Below are positions 52,880 through 62,493 of a DNA stretch of 64,000 nucleotides, one piece after another. Below the pieces are notes generated by a model. That model was not told where the DNA came from. It ran no database searches and saw only the letters and a program-made list of their open reading frames with translations. A program made the translations under genes and the position numbers. How positions within the stretch are numbered: position 1 is the stretch's first letter; every line of letters begins with the position of its first letter. The DNA is from Aquimarina mytili (GTDB lineage: Bacteria; Bacteroidota; Bacteroidia; Flavobacteriales; Flavobacteriaceae), in contig NZ_JAERQJ010000006.1 of the NCBI RefSeq assembly GCF_016735115.1, positions 124,001 to 188,000 of the forward strand, read 5' to 3'.

Positions 52880-53947
52880 TTAAACCTTATATCTCCATCC
52901 AAAAGCATCTTCGGCTTTATTATACTGGATATCCATCAATGCTTTTTTGAAATGCGATGCATATGAGTTTTCCTGTTTTGCTAATTCGTAATGCTCGCCT
53001 TGATATCCAAAAGCTTTTACTGGGCTTACTACAGCAGCGGTTCCTGCTCCAAAAATTTCTTTTAAACTACCATTTTTTGCGGCTTCAACAATCTCACTAA
53101 CTTTTACAGGTCTTACATCAACAGTTATACCTTGTTTTTCGGCAAGGGTTATAAGACTTTTGCGTGTAACCCCATCTAGAATACGATCACTAACAGGTGC
53201 AGTAAGTAATGTGTCATTTATTCTAAAGAAAACATTCATTGTGCCAGCTTCTTCCATATATTGATGGGTATCAGCATCTGTCCATATAATTTGTTGGTAT
53301 CCTTTTTCTTTAGCAAGTTTAGTTGGATAAAATTGTCCGGCATAATTACCAGCTGCTTTAGCGTATCCAAACCCTCCATTAGCAGAACGGCTATATCGTT
53401 CTTCAACTAATACACTTACTTCGCCACTATAATAAGACTGCGCAGGTGAGCAAATGATTAAGAATTTATACTCATCAGCTTCTGATGCAGAAACACTAGC
53501 TTGAGTAGCAATAACAAATGGTCTTATGTATAAAGAGTTACCAAAACCAGGTTTGATCCACTCGTTATCCAATTTAAGTAGTGTGTTTAATCCTTCAAAA
53601 AAATAATCCTCTGGGAATTCTGGCATAGCCAAACGCTCAGCAGATTTATTGATACGATTATAATTTTCATCAGGTCTAAACAAAAAAGTATCACCGTTAT
53701 CATCTTTGTAGGCTTTCATGCCTTCAAAAACAGCTTGGCCATAATGAAAAACACGTGCAGATGGATCCATACTCAAAGGTCCATAGGGGATAATCTTTGG
53801 TGTTTGCCATTCTCCATTGATATAATCACAGACAAACATATGATCAGTAAATATCTTTCCGAAATTAAGGTTTTCAAAATCCACTTGTCCAATTTTGGAC
53901 TCACTAACTTTATTAACTTCTAAGGTCTGCGAAATTGTATTTTTCAT
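52880..53947 (-). CDS. ilvE: Branched-chain amino acid aminotransferase
   Basis: 355 residues of the class IV PLP fold: GQAVFEGMKAYKDDNGDTFLFRPDENYNRINKSAERLAMPEFPEDYF, the lysine region GFGYAKAAGNYAGQF, YMEEAGTMNVFF and LLTAPVSDRILDGVTRKSLITLAEKQGI. It interconverts Leu, Ile and Val with their 2-oxo acids. An inverted repeat (TTACATTTT/AAAATGTAA, about 53995-54018) lies upstream in the divergent region and could be regulatory. Confidence 0.95.
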   Translation of the reverse strand: MKNTISQTLEVNKVSESKIGQVDFENLNFGKIFTDHMFVCDYINGEWQTPKIIPYGPLSMDPSARVFHYGQAVFEGMKAYKDDNGDTFLFRPDENYNRINKSAERLAMPEFPEDYFFEGLNTLLKLDNEWIKPGFGNSLYIRPFVIATQASVSASEADEYKFLIICSPAQSYYSGEVSVLVEERYSRSANGGFGYAKAAGNYAGQFYPTKLAKEKGYQQIIWTDADTHQYMEEAGTMNVFFRINDTLLTAPVSDRILDGVTRKSLITLAEKQGITVDVRPVKVSEIVEAAKNGSLKEIFGAGTAAVVSPVKAFGYQGEHYELAKQENSYASHFKKALMDIQYNKAEDAFGWRYKV

Positions 53948-53994
53948 TTGACTTTTTTTAAGGTGATCATAATTATCTGTTGCTACAGTATGGT

Positions 53995-54018
53995 ATTACA
54001 TTTTGTCAAAAAAATGTA
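53995..54018. promoter_or_regulatory. Inverted repeat in the ilvE / DUF4920 divergent region
   Basis: TTACATTTT and AAAATGTAA flank six bases; perfect 9-bp arms. Position about 50 bases before ilvE suits an operator. Confidence 0.35.
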
Positions 54019-54091
54019 AGAATACTAACAACTTATCCTAATAGTACACAAAAATACCCTTTTCTTATAAAATAAGAATTCTTAAAATACG

Positions 54092-54099
54092 TAATTTTG
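54092..54099 (+). promoter_or_regulatory. Promoter -7 box of the DUF4920-mnmD pair
   Basis: TAATTTTG matches TAnnTTTG and lies 27 bases before the ATG at 54127. Confidence 0.5.
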
Positions 54100-54126
54100 C
54101 CATGTTAGAACAATAATTATAGAATA

Positions 54127-54633
54127 ATGAATAAATACATACTTTTTTTAGTGGGATTGTTATTTATAGTGACTAGCTGTAAGAATAAAAATGAAGTTTC
54201 TATACCTATAGATGAGATTATGATAGAAAATTATGATTCTTATGGAGAAAAAATATCTGTAAAAGAAGTGTATGACAAAGTTAGTCTAGATGATAAATAC
54301 AAAAACCTGGATACAAGTGATACCATTGATATAGCTTTTATCAGTACCGTTAATGCTGTTTGCAAAGCTAAAGGGTGTTGGATGAGAGTAGCACTTAAAG
54401 AGGATAAAGAAACAATGGTAAAGTTTAAAGATTATGGTTTTTTTGTTCCAAAGGATATAGAAAATGATACCGTTATCGTACAGGGTAGAGCATTTGTGAG
54501 CGAAGTATCGGTTGAAGAACAACGTCATTATGCACGAGATGCTGGAAAATCGGAAGATGAAATCATGGCCATTACAGCTCCTAAGAAAACATATTCATTT
54601 ATATCTGATGGGGTTTTGATCAAAAAACAATGA
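54127..54633 (+). CDS. DUF4920 lipoprotein
   Basis: 168 residues with lipobox IVTSC. DUF4920 features: YDSYGEKISVKEVYDKV, INDIAFISTVNAVCKAKGCWMRVAL (CKAKGCWM), VKFKDYGFFVPKDIENDTVIVQGRAFVSEVSVEEQRHYARDAGKSEDEI and YSFISDGVLIK. The CxxxGCWM motif suggests a metal-binding or redox site in the envelope; function unknown. It overlaps mnmD by four bases. Confidence 0.9.
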   Translation: MNKYILFLVGLLFIVTSCKNKNEVSIPIDEIMIENYDSYGEKISVKEVYDKVSLDDKYKNLDTSDTIDIAFISTVNAVCKAKGCWMRVALKEDKETMVKFKDYGFFVPKDIENDTVIVQGRAFVSEVSVEEQRHYARDAGKSEDEIMAITAPKKTYSFISDGVLIKKQ

Positions 54634-55316
54634 AACCAGAATTAAAACGCGAAATCATAACAACTGCCGATGGCTCTACAACGATTCATCTGCCAGAATT
54701 GAATGAACAGTATCATTCTAAACATGGCGCTATTAACGAAGCACAACACGTATTTATTAAAAATGGGTTTCGTCATATTCTGGACCAGCAAGATGTAAAA
54801 GAGTTAGATGTTCTGGAAATTGGGTTCGGAACTGGATTAAATGCTTTTGTTACCTTTCTTGAGGCTGAAACAAAAGATCAAAGAATTAATTATGTTGGAG
54901 TAGAAGCCTACCCGGTAGCTTTTGATGAAGCGATTCTTATGAATTACTCCGATGCACTTTCTAATCAAAAAAAGGAATCGATTTTCAGACGGTTACACGA
55001 ATCTGATTGGGAAGTACCGCATGAGATTACTCCAGGTTTTATGCTTACTAAACGAAAACAATTTTTTAGCGATATTCAAGATAAAGATGCCTTTAATCTT
55101 ATATATTTTGATGCCTTTGGAGCCAGAGTGCAACCTGAACTCTGGACTGTAGATATCTTTCAAAAAATGTATGCTGCTCTTCGTCCTCATGGAGTATTAG
55201 TGACCTATTCTGCTAAAGGTAGTGTTCGACGAGCGATGCAAGAAGTAGGTTTTGAGGTAGAACGACTTCCAGGTCCCCCAGGTAAAAGAGAAATGCTAAG
55301 AGCTACAAAACTGTAA
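54630..55316 (+). CDS. mnmD: tRNA (mnm5s2U34) methyltransferase MnmD
   Basis: 228 residues: the SAM motif DVLEIGFGTGLNAFVTFLEA, YVGVEAYPVAFDEAILMNY, FNLIYFDAFGARVQPELWTVDIFQKMYAALRPHGVLVTYSAKGSVRRAMQEVGFEVERLPGPPGKREMLRATK. This is the methyltransferase half of MnmC; a stand-alone form is usual where the oxidase half is absent. It completes the wobble-uridine modification of certain tRNAs. Confidence 0.93.
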   Translation: MKPELKREIITTADGSTTIHLPELNEQYHSKHGAINEAQHVFIKNGFRHILDQQDVKELDVLEIGFGTGLNAFVTFLEAETKDQRINYVGVEAYPVAFDEAILMNYSDALSNQKKESIFRRLHESDWEVPHEITPGFMLTKRKQFFSDIQDKDAFNLIYFDAFGARVQPELWTVDIFQKMYAALRPHGVLVTYSAKGSVRRAMQEVGFEVERLPGPPGKREMLRATKL

Positions 55317-55432
55317 TGTACCATGTATACTGATTTCTCTATAATTATAGAACGATAAACGACTGTTAAACCTATAATAAAGCGATTGTTTTTGTTATAA
55401 TGTGATGGTATTTTGCATCAAAATGTAATAAA

Positions 55433-56347
55433 ATGAAGGTTTTAATCACTGGTGCGACAGGATTAGTAGGCCAGCAAATTGTGAGGCTATGTCATCAATC
55501 AGATATTGATGTCAATTATCTTACAACCAGTAAAAATAAGATAAGCGATTCATCAAATTATACAGGTTACTATTGGAATCCTGAAAAAGGAGAAATTGAT
55601 ATAAAATGCTTTGAAAATATTGAGGTAATTATCAACCTTGTTGGAGCAACAGTTGCAAAAAGATGGACATCTGCATATAAACAAGAAATCATAGAAAGCA
55701 GAATAAACACAGCAAATTTACTATTAGAAAATTTAAGAAATGCAAAGCATAGTGTTCGACATATTATTTCGGCAAGTGCCATAGGTATTTATCCTGATTC
55801 TTTTCAAAATTATTATATGGAAGATTCTGAAGAGCGTGATGCTGGTTTTTTGGGAGAAGTCGTAACCAAATGGGAAGATGCAATACAGCAGTTTAAAACT
55901 ATTGGGATCAATGTTAGTGTTTTACGAATAGGACTTGTTTTATCTAATGAAGGAGGGGCGTTTCCAAAAATTGCAAAACCAATTCAGTACGGTCTTGGAG
56001 CAATTTTTGGTAATGGTAAACAATGGCAAAGTTGGATTCATATTCAAGATCTTGCTAGAATGTTCATTTTCGTAATGCAAGAAGAATTAACAGGGGTTTT
56101 TAATGCTGTGGGGCCTAACCCTGTTTCTAATAAAAAATTGACGTATGCTATAGCAGAAAAAGTAAACAAGAAAATAGTCCTTCCTAATGTGCCAAGGCTT
56201 ACTTTAAAACTGTTTTTAGGCGAAATGCATACCCTTTTATTCTCCAGCCAACGTGTATGTAGTAATAGAATTTCTTCTTCAGGGTTTGAGTTTGAATACG
56301 ATAATATCGTTTCAGCCCTGGATGATCTCATTCCTGAAAAATCGTAA
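55433..56347 (+). CDS. TIGR01777-type NAD-dependent epimerase/oxidoreductase
   Basis: 304 residues. Rossmann start MKVLITGATGLVGQQIVRLC (TGxxGxxG), VIINLVGATVAKRWTSAYKQEIIESRINTA and ISASAIGIYPDS, GGAFPKIAKPIQYGLGAIFGNGKQWQSWIHIQDLARMFIFVM are features of the YfcH/SDR39U1 family. Catalytic detail and substrate are unknown. It stands between mnmD and a convergent YceI gene. Confidence 0.92.
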   Translation: MKVLITGATGLVGQQIVRLCHQSDIDVNYLTTSKNKISDSSNYTGYYWNPEKGEIDIKCFENIEVIINLVGATVAKRWTSAYKQEIIESRINTANLLLENLRNAKHSVRHIISASAIGIYPDSFQNYYMEDSEERDAGFLGEVVTKWEDAIQQFKTIGINVSVLRIGLVLSNEGGAFPKIAKPIQYGLGAIFGNGKQWQSWIHIQDLARMFIFVMQEELTGVFNAVGPNPVSNKKLTYAIAEKVNKKIVLPNVPRLTLKLFLGEMHTLLFSSQRVCSNRISSSGFEFEYDNIVSALDDLIPEKS

Positions 56348-56350
56348 TAA

Positions 56351-56385
56351 AAAAAACCGATGAAGACATTAGCAACATCGGTTTT
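56351..56385. terminator. Bidirectional terminator between oxidoreductase and YceI genes
   Basis: AAACCGATG/CATCGGTTT stem with A and T flanks. Confidence 0.85.
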
Positions 56386-56406
56386 AAATGGTATATGTTA
56401 TGAATG

Positions 56407-57078
56407 TTAAGCTTTATTAGCTTTAACACTAATTTTTAGCTCAATATCATCATTGATAAATTTATCTCCAAGATTTTCAAACATCGATTTTGAAGCATAA
56501 TTTACACCCCATTCTGTTCTGTTAATGGTAAATACTTCAGTACTTAATGTCATTGTGTTTCCTTCTACAGAAGTAGTTGCCGGAAACGAAATATTCTTTT
56601 TAATTCCTTTTATGGTAAGGTTTCCTTCCAGGTGAGTTTTTCCTTCTTTTTGCGTAACTCCGGTAACTTCAAATGAAGCTTCAGGGAATTTGGCAACATT
56701 AAAGAAGTGGTCTTCTTTTCCTTCGCCTTCACCTCTAAGATGTCCTTCAAGTCCCGCTTTTTCATCACCTTCAAGATCAGTAACGACAATAGAAGTCATA
56801 TCAATAACAAAGGATCCACTCTCTATTTTTCCTTCTTGAGTTTTGATTGTCCCTTTCGCAAGTTTGATGGTTCCAGTATGTTTTCCTGCTGGCTTAGATC
56901 CAATCCATTCTATCGTACTTGATGCCGGGTCTACATTATAAGAGACTGCATCTACTGTAGCTTCTTTTACTTCTTCTGCAGCTGCTGCCTCAGTTTCGTT
57001 CTTTTTTTCGCTTTTACAAGAAAAAACTGTAACAGTTAAAGCTGTTATAGCTAGGATATTAAATAATCTGATTTTCAT
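56407..57078 (-). CDS. YceI family lipoprotein
   Basis: 223 residues. Lipobox TVFSCKSEKKNE and an Ala/Glu-rich linker precede the YceI barrel: STIEWIGSKPAGKHTGTIKLAKGTIKTQEGKIESGSFVIDMTSIVVTDLEGDEKAGLEGHLRGE, HFFNVAKFPEASFEVTGV, HLEGNLTIKGIKKNISFPA. It is anchored in the envelope, unlike the soluble paralogue at 1457-2017. The family binds polyisoprenoid-like lipids. Confidence 0.92.
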   Translation of the reverse strand: MKIRLFNILAITALTVTVFSCKSEKKNETEAAAAEEVKEATVDAVSYNVDPASSTIEWIGSKPAGKHTGTIKLAKGTIKTQEGKIESGSFVIDMTSIVVTDLEGDEKAGLEGHLRGEGEGKEDHFFNVAKFPEASFEVTGVTQKEGKTHLEGNLTIKGIKKNISFPATTSVEGNTMTLSTEVFTINRTEWGVNYASKSMFENLGDKFINDDIELKISVKANKA

Positions 57079-57195
57079 AAATAATAGTTTTATGGGTTTT
57101 TAAACGGGTCAAAATTATTTTTTTGCAAAAGAAACACTCTTAAATATATACTAAAATATTCCTGTGACATTATGACATTAATTCAAAAATGGCAG

Positions 57196-57203
57196 TACTT
57201 TTG
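57196..57203 (+). promoter_or_regulatory. Promoter -7 box of grpE
   Basis: TACTTTTG matches TAnnTTTG, 38 bases before the ATG. A tandem TGACATTA (57165-57180) lies about 20 bases upstream and may contribute the -33 region or a stress-specific element. Confidence 0.5.
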
Positions 57204-57241
57204 CTACTTCAAAATGAAAACTTATAAAAGGTACAAGTTAC

Positions 57242-57784
57242 ATGAGTAAGAAAAATAAAAATACTGAAGATGTAAAAGATCAAGTAGAAGAAGTACTTGA
57301 TTCGCCTGTTGAAGAAACGCAGACAGAAGAGGTTGATGCTGAGACACAGCTGAAAAAAGAACTTGAAAAAGAAAAAGATAAATTCTTGAGACTTTTTGCT
57401 GAGTTCGAAAATTATAAAAAACGTACTTCTAAAGAACGTATAGAATTATTCAAGACAGCAAGTCAGGATGTTATTCAGTCGATGTTGCCGGTATTGGATG
57501 ATTTTGATAGAGCATTAAAAGAAATAGAAAAGTCTGAAGATAAAGACTTAATCAAAGGAGTTGAGTTAATTCATAATAAATTAAAAGAAACTCTAAAGAG
57601 TAAGGGGTTATCTCAGGTAGAAGTTACTGCTGGTGATGCTTTTAATGCAGATGATCATGAAGCAATAACACAAATACCTGCACCAAGCGATGATTTAAAA
57701 GGCAAAATCGTAGATGTAATAGAAAAAGGCTACAAATTAGGAGATAAAGTGATTCGTTTTCCTAAGGTAGTGACTGGTCAATAA
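57242..57784 (+). CDS. grpE: Nucleotide exchange factor GrpE
   Basis: 180 residues. An acidic N-terminus, a long coiled coil (about 35-75; ETQLKKELEKEKDKFLRLFAEFENYKKRTSKERIELFKTASQDVIQSMLPVLDDFDRAL) and the beta domain NADDHEAITQIPAPSDDLKGKIVDVIEKGYKLGDKVIRFPKVVTGQ. It releases ADP from DnaK and works with DnaJ, encoded next; dnaK itself is not in this window. Confidence 0.96.
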   Translation: MSKKNKNTEDVKDQVEEVLDSPVEETQTEEVDAETQLKKELEKEKDKFLRLFAEFENYKKRTSKERIELFKTASQDVIQSMLPVLDDFDRALKEIEKSEDKDLIKGVELIHNKLKETLKSKGLSQVEVTAGDAFNADDHEAITQIPAPSDDLKGKIVDVIEKGYKLGDKVIRFPKVVTGQ

Positions 57785-57890
57785 TATATCATGAAATAAG
57801 CCATGTTAATGAAGTTGATAATTTGGCAAATTTCATTTTCGTACTGAGCTATGTCGAAGTATGACGACTAAAACGAAATTAAAAGAACAG

Positions 57891-58997
57891 ATGAAAGAAG
57901 ATTTTTACGACATATTGGGTGTAAGCAAGGGTGCAAGTGATGCAGAAATCAAAAAAGCATATCGCAAGAAGGCTATTGAGTATCACCCCGATAAGAATCC
58001 TGGAGATAAAACTGCCGAAGAAAAGTTTAAAAAGGCAGCCGAAGCCTATGAAATCTTAAGTGACCCGGATAAAAAAGCGCGATATGATCAATATGGTCAC
58101 CAGGCATTTGAAGGCGGTGGCTTTGGCGGTGGTGGTATGAATATGGATGATATTTTTAGCCAGTTTGGAGACATCTTTGGAGGAGGTTTTGGTGGTTTTG
58201 GCGGTTTTGGCGGAGGTGGTAGACAACGCAGAACTAAAGGAAGTAACCTTCGTATTAGAGTAAAACTTACCTTAGAAGAGATTGCAACCGGTGTAGAAAA
58301 GAAAATCAAAGTAAAGCGAAAAATCCAAGCTCCTGGAACAACATACAAAACGTGCGGTACTTGTAATGGTACGGGTCAGGTAACAAGGATTACGAATACG
58401 ATTCTAGGTAGAATGCAAACAGCAACTACATGTTCGACTTGTGGAGGTGCTGGGCAGTCTATTGATCATCAACCTGCTGGAGCTGATGCTCAAGGTTTAA
58501 AAGTAACCGAAGAAACTGTAAGTATCAAAATTCCTGCAGGAGTAGAAGAAGGAATGCAGTTAAAAGTAACAGGAAAAGGTAATGAAGCTCCAGGTAATGG
58601 AATCGCCGGAGATCTTCTTGTTGCAATAGAAGAACAAGATCATCCATTGTTACAGCGAGAAGGCAACAACTTGCATTATGATTTATATATAAGCTTTTCC
58701 GAAGCGGCTTTAGGCGCGTCCAGAGAGATTGATACCGTAACAGGTAAAGTTCGTATCAAGATTGAAGAAGGGGTGCAAAGTGGTAAGATTTTAAGGCTAA
58801 GAGGTAAAGGTATTCCTAGTATTAATGGATATGGGAAAGGAGACCTTTTAGTTCATGTAAATGTTTGGACGCCTAAAACATTAAGTAAAGAACAAAGAGA
58901 GTTTTTTGAGAAAATGGCTAAAGACGATCACTTCATGCCAAATCCTGATAGTGGAGAAAAGTCATTTTTTGAGAAAGTTAAAGACATGTTTTCTTAA
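57891..58997 (+). CDS. dnaJ: Chaperone DnaJ with a reduced zinc domain
   Basis: 368 residues from the ATG at 57891 ([39 protein letters not shown]), the usual start; an ATG ten codons upstream is less likely. J domain with HPD, Gly/Phe-rich linker, then a cysteine region with only two CxxCxGxG motifs (CGTCNGTG and CSTCGGAG) instead of four, then the C-terminal substrate domains ([37 protein letters not shown]). It stimulates DnaK and presents unfolded clients. The two-motif form may be usual in relatives. Confidence 0.95.
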   Translation: MKEDFYDILGVSKGASDAEIKKAYRKKAIEYHPDKNPGDKTAEEKFKKAAEAYEILSDPDKKARYDQYGHQAFEGGGFGGGGMNMDDIFSQFGDIFGGGFGGFGGFGGGGRQRRTKGSNLRIRVKLTLEEIATGVEKKIKVKRKIQAPGTTYKTCGTCNGTGQVTRITNTILGRMQTATTCSTCGGAGQSIDHQPAGADAQGLKVTEETVSIKIPAGVEEGMQLKVTGKGNEAPGNGIAGDLLVAIEEQDHPLLQREGNNLHYDLYISFSEAALGASREIDTVTGKVRIKIEEGVQSGKILRLRGKGIPSINGYGKGDLLVHVNVWTPKTLSKEQREFFEKMAKDDHFMPNPDSGEKSFFEKVKDMFS

Positions 58998-59340
58998 TGA
59001 AATTAGATGATTTTTTAGATCATTAATCATTTGGTTTTATTAACTTTTGATTAAGAAAAATTCGTATATTTGAAACATCACTAATTTATTTAGTGATAAT
59101 TTTTCTTTTTCATAGCAATTTTTTTCCCATCCTTAATACATGTATTCAGGGTGGGTTTTGTTTTTTACTAGGATCATATTTCTATATCTTGAGTTCAGTT
59201 TTTCTAATTTGACTGATATGTTTAAATAGGATAGCATATATAATTTTATCTCAATTATTATTTTAACATTATTAGCATAAGTTTTTAAGTTTTCGTATCA
59301 TTCGGGTTTCATATAAATTATAACAATATCATTAGTATTT
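58998..59340. other. Intergenic region with a two-hairpin RNA candidate
   Basis: No gene. It contains a promoter-like TATATTTG (59065-59072), hairpin ATCACTAA/TTAGTGAT (59077-59097), a terminator (59126-59166) and AT-rich DNA up to the ABC transporter start. Confidence 0.6.
59077..59166 (+). ncRNA. Small two-hairpin RNA candidate upstream of the ABC exporter
   Basis: Downstream of TATATTTG, an 8-bp hairpin (59077-59097) sits at the expected 5' end, followed by a U-rich single strand and a terminator CCCATCCT/AGGGTGGG with an inner AATA/TATT stem and T run (59126-59166). The transcript would be about 90 bases. The -33 element is poor (TTG at 15 bases). It could equally be an attenuated leader. 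Confidence 0.45.
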
Positions 59341-60270
59341 ATGACTAATCTTTTAGAGGTCAAACAAGCCACAAAACGATTTGGAACCTTTACTGCCCTT
59401 AACGATGTATCTATACAGGTGCCAAAAGGCAGTATTTTTGGATTGTTAGGGCCTAACGGAGCTGGTAAAACTACATTAATCAGAATTATCAATCAGATTA
59501 CATTACCCGATGAAGGAAATGTACTATTGGATAATGAGTTATTAAAACCAGAACATATTAAAGATATTGGATACCTGCCAGAAGAAAGAGGGCTTTATAA
59601 ATCTATGAAAGTAGGTGAGCAGGCCCTGTACTTAGCACAATTAAAAGGGTTGAGTAAAAAAGAAGCCAAAGAGCGTCTCAAATATTGGTTTGATAAATTC
59701 GAAATTACACATTGGTGGAACAAAAAAATACAAGAACTTTCTAAAGGAATGGCACAAAAAGTACAGTTTATTGTTACAGTACTTCACAGACCTAAACTTT
59801 TAATATTTGATGAGCCATTTAGTGGTTTTGATCCTATCAATGCAAATGTGATTAAAGACGAAATCCTACAATTACGAAACGAAGGAGCTACGGTAATATT
59901 TTCTACCCATCGTATGGAAAGCGTAGAAGAATTATGCGATCACATTGCGTTAATTAATAAATCTAAAAAGATATTAGATGGGAAGCTTTCTGATATTAAA
60001 AGAGCATATAAATCAAATACGTTTGAGGTCGGACTTTTAACCGAGAATACTATTGGTCTCTATCAAACTCTTGAAGAGAAGTTTAAAGTTATGCCTGCAG
60101 ATTTTAAAACAATAGATGATCAATTAAAAGTGAAAATAACCCTAGATCAAAATATGTCTTCAAATGATTTGCTGTCATTTTTATCAGATAAGGCGCAAGT
60201 TATGCGATTTAATGAAGTAATACCGGGTGTAAACGAAATATTTATTAAAACGATCACAGACAATGAATAA
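59341..60270 (+). CDS. ABC-2 type exporter ATP-binding protein
   Basis: 309 residues. Walker A GPNGAGKTTL, signature LSKGMAQKVQ, Walker B LLIFDEPFSGFDP and the H-loop STHRMESVE are intact. The C-terminal 80 residues are the extension of the NatA/YhaQ type. It energises the permease encoded next, with which it overlaps by eight bases. The substrate (sodium, drugs or lipids in relatives) cannot be told. Confidence 0.93.
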   Translation: MTNLLEVKQATKRFGTFTALNDVSIQVPKGSIFGLLGPNGAGKTTLIRIINQITLPDEGNVLLDNELLKPEHIKDIGYLPEERGLYKSMKVGEQALYLAQLKGLSKKEAKERLKYWFDKFEITHWWNKKIQELSKGMAQKVQFIVTVLHRPKLLIFDEPFSGFDPINANVIKDEILQLRNEGATVIFSTHRMESVEELCDHIALINKSKKILDGKLSDIKRAYKSNTFEVGLLTENTIGLYQTLEEKFKVMPADFKTIDDQLKVKITLDQNMSSNDLLSFLSDKAQVMRFNEVIPGVNEIFIKTITDNE

Positions 60271-61561
60271 TCTAAAGTTAATTATAAAAAGAGAGTTCAT
60301 AGCCCGTGTACGCAACAGAACATTTGTGGTAATGACTTTTTTAAGCCCTTTGATTTTTGTGGGGATGATTTCGTTAATCACTTGGCTGGCTACTCTTAAT
60401 AATGATGAAATTCGTGAAATAGGTTTTTTTGATGAAACTGGATCGTTTATTGCAGATTTTAAGAGTTCAGATCAAATAAATTACATCAATTATAGTGACC
60501 TAACACTAAATGGTGCTAAAGACTCTGTAGTACTTAAAAAACTATATGGGTTGTTGTATATTCCTAAAAAACAATCGAACGCCGAATTAGCAAGATCAAT
60601 ACAATTTTATGCAGAAGAAGCTCCTAATATTTCTATTCTCAATGACATAGAAAAGGTAATCGCGGGTAAGTTGACAAACCAAAATTTTGAAGAAAAAGGC
60701 TTAGATCTTGATGTAATAGAGAACTCTAAAGCCAAAGTCAATATTCAAATCGAAAATTTTTCTGGAGAGAAAACGTCTAAAATGTCTAATTATGTAAAAA
60801 TGATCTTTGGAGGCGCTGCAGGATATTTTTTGATGATGTTTATTATAATATATGGTAATATGGTAATGCGTTCAGTAATAGAAGAAAAAGCAAATCGTAT
60901 TATCGAGATTATTATCTCCTCGGTAAAACCTTTACAATTAATGATGGGTAAAATTTTAGGAACCTCTTTTGCTGGAATTCTTCAATTTGTTATATGGATG
61001 CTTTTAGGTGCTGTTTTGTTAACGGTTGCTACCTCAATTTTTGGAGTAGAAGCGCAACCTGTAGGGATGGATGCATCATTGGCAATGCAGGAAAGTAATC
61101 AAGAAGAGATACAATTAGTCCTTCAAGATATCTTAAAACTTCCATTAGCAACTTTGGTGTTATCATTTTTGATATATTTTATTGGGGGATATTTCTTATA
61201 CAGCTCAATTTATGCAGCCATTGGCGCGGCCGTTGATAGCGAGACCGATTCTCAGCAGTTTATGTTGCCAGTTATTTTACCACTGATGTTAGGGATTTAT
61301 GTGGGATTCTTTTCGGTAATCGAAAATCCACATGGTACAGTTTCAACGGTGTTTTCAATGATACCATTAACATCACCGATTGTAATGCTCATGCGAATTC
61401 CATTTGGAGTGAATTGGTGGGAGGTTTTAATCTCTATCATTCTATTGATTGGAAGTATTATATTTATAACATGGTTGGCAGGAAGAATCTACAGAGTTGG
61501 GATATTAATGTACGGAAAAAAACCAACCTACAAGGAATTGTTTAAGTGGTTAAAGTATTAA
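60263..61561 (+). CDS. ABC-2 type exporter permease (NatB/YhaP-like)
   Basis: 432 residues. One N-terminal helix (TFVVMTFLSPLIFVGMISLITWLATL), a large extracytoplasmic loop (about 45-170), then five or six helices (GGAAGYFLMMFIIIYGNMVMRSVIEEKANRIIEIIISSVKPLQLMMGKILGTSFAGILQFVIWMLLGAVLL ...). EEKxNRIxEIxxSS is the motif of the NatB/YhaP family. It pairs with the ATPase before it. Confidence 0.92.
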   Translation: MNNLKLIIKREFIARVRNRTFVVMTFLSPLIFVGMISLITWLATLNNDEIREIGFFDETGSFIADFKSSDQINYINYSDLTLNGAKDSVVLKKLYGLLYIPKKQSNAELARSIQFYAEEAPNISILNDIEKVIAGKLTNQNFEEKGLDLDVIENSKAKVNIQIENFSGEKTSKMSNYVKMIFGGAAGYFLMMFIIIYGNMVMRSVIEEKANRIIEIIISSVKPLQLMMGKILGTSFAGILQFVIWMLLGAVLLTVATSIFGVEAQPVGMDASLAMQESNQEEIQLVLQDILKLPLATLVLSFLIYFIGGYFLYSSIYAAIGAAVDSETDSQQFMLPVILPLMLGIYVGFFSVIENPHGTVSTVFSMIPLTSPIVMLMRIPFGVNWWEVLISIILLIGSIIFITWLAGRIYRVGILMYGKKPTYKELFKWLKY

Positions 61562-61565
61562 TACT

Positions 61566-62456
61566 ATGATGGTTCAAGAAGAGATTACTGAGCAAGTAAA
61601 AGATGTGATCCAAAAAGATGTTTGGGGAGCGATCAGAGACTTTCTAAGTTATGAAATTTTCCATTTTGGAGATGAACACCCCATTGTACTCACAGTGCAA
61701 TTATTACTATTTGTAATTATTGTTCTTTTAATTACTTCATATGCATTAAGAGTTTTTAAAAGGATTATAACCAGAAAGCTAAGAAACGAAGACAAATTAA
61801 AGTTTGAATCGATATTCTCATTCTTAAAATATTTTGTTTATATCATTGTAATCTTCGGAGCTTTAGATAGTATCGGGTTTAATATTACAGCGATTTTTGC
61901 GGCATCAGCGGCTTTATTAGTTGGTGTTGGTCTGGCATTGCAAACATTTATTCAAGATATCTTGTCTGGAATATTTATCTTTATGGATCAGACAGTACAT
62001 GTAGGTGATATTATAGAAATCGATGATAAAGTTGGACGCGTAGAAGAAATTAAACTGAGAACCACAAGAGCGGTTACAATAGATAATAAAGTACTTATTA
62101 TTCCTAATCACAAGTTTATGACATCCTCACTTTATAACTGGACTCAAAATGGAAGCATGACAAAAGAGTCGATTGATATTGGTGTGGCTTATGGTAGTGA
62201 TACTCAGCTGGTAAAAGATTTGTTGATTAAGGCGGCATTATCCAATGATAATATTTTAAAAGAACCCGCTCCATTAGTATTATTTACTGATTTTGCCGAT
62301 AGCTCATTAAATTTTAGATTGATTTTTACAATGAGTGATAGTTTTCAAGCTGGGATTCCTAAAAGCGAAATACGATTCGAGATAGATCGATTGTTTAGGG
62401 AGCATGATATAAGTATTCCTTTCCCGCAAAGAGAGGTAACTATTTTGAAAGAATAA
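61566..62456 (+). CDS. mscS: Small-conductance mechanosensitive channel (MscS)
   Basis: 296 residues with three N-terminal hydrophobic helices; TM3/pore region AIFAASAALLVGVGLALQTFIQDILSGIFIFMDQTVHVGDIIEIDDKVGRVEEIKLRTTRAVTIDNKVLIIPNHKFMTSSLYNW is the MscS beta-domain signature. It opens on membrane tension to release solutes. The N-terminal part is longer than in the E. coli protein. Starts five bases after the permease and may be cotranscribed with it. Confidence 0.94.
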   Translation: MMVQEEITEQVKDVIQKDVWGAIRDFLSYEIFHFGDEHPIVLTVQLLLFVIIVLLITSYALRVFKRIITRKLRNEDKLKFESIFSFLKYFVYIIVIFGALDSIGFNITAIFAASAALLVGVGLALQTFIQDILSGIFIFMDQTVHVGDIIEIDDKVGRVEEIKLRTTRAVTIDNKVLIIPNHKFMTSSLYNWTQNGSMTKESIDIGVAYGSDTQLVKDLLIKAALSNDNILKEPAPLVLFTDFADSSLNFRLIFTMSDSFQAGIPKSEIRFEIDRLFREHDISIPFPQREVTILKE

Positions 62457-62493
62457 TAAATACTTTAAAAAATATAAGATATATGCCCCTACG

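Noticed and set aside
52841-52880. Direct repeats of TTCGTAATTC
   Set aside because: Short low-complexity repetition directly after a terminator; no further copies with structure were seen.
58097-58348. Minus-strand Pro-rich 83-residue ORF
   Set aside because: Antisense of the Gly-rich segment of dnaJ.
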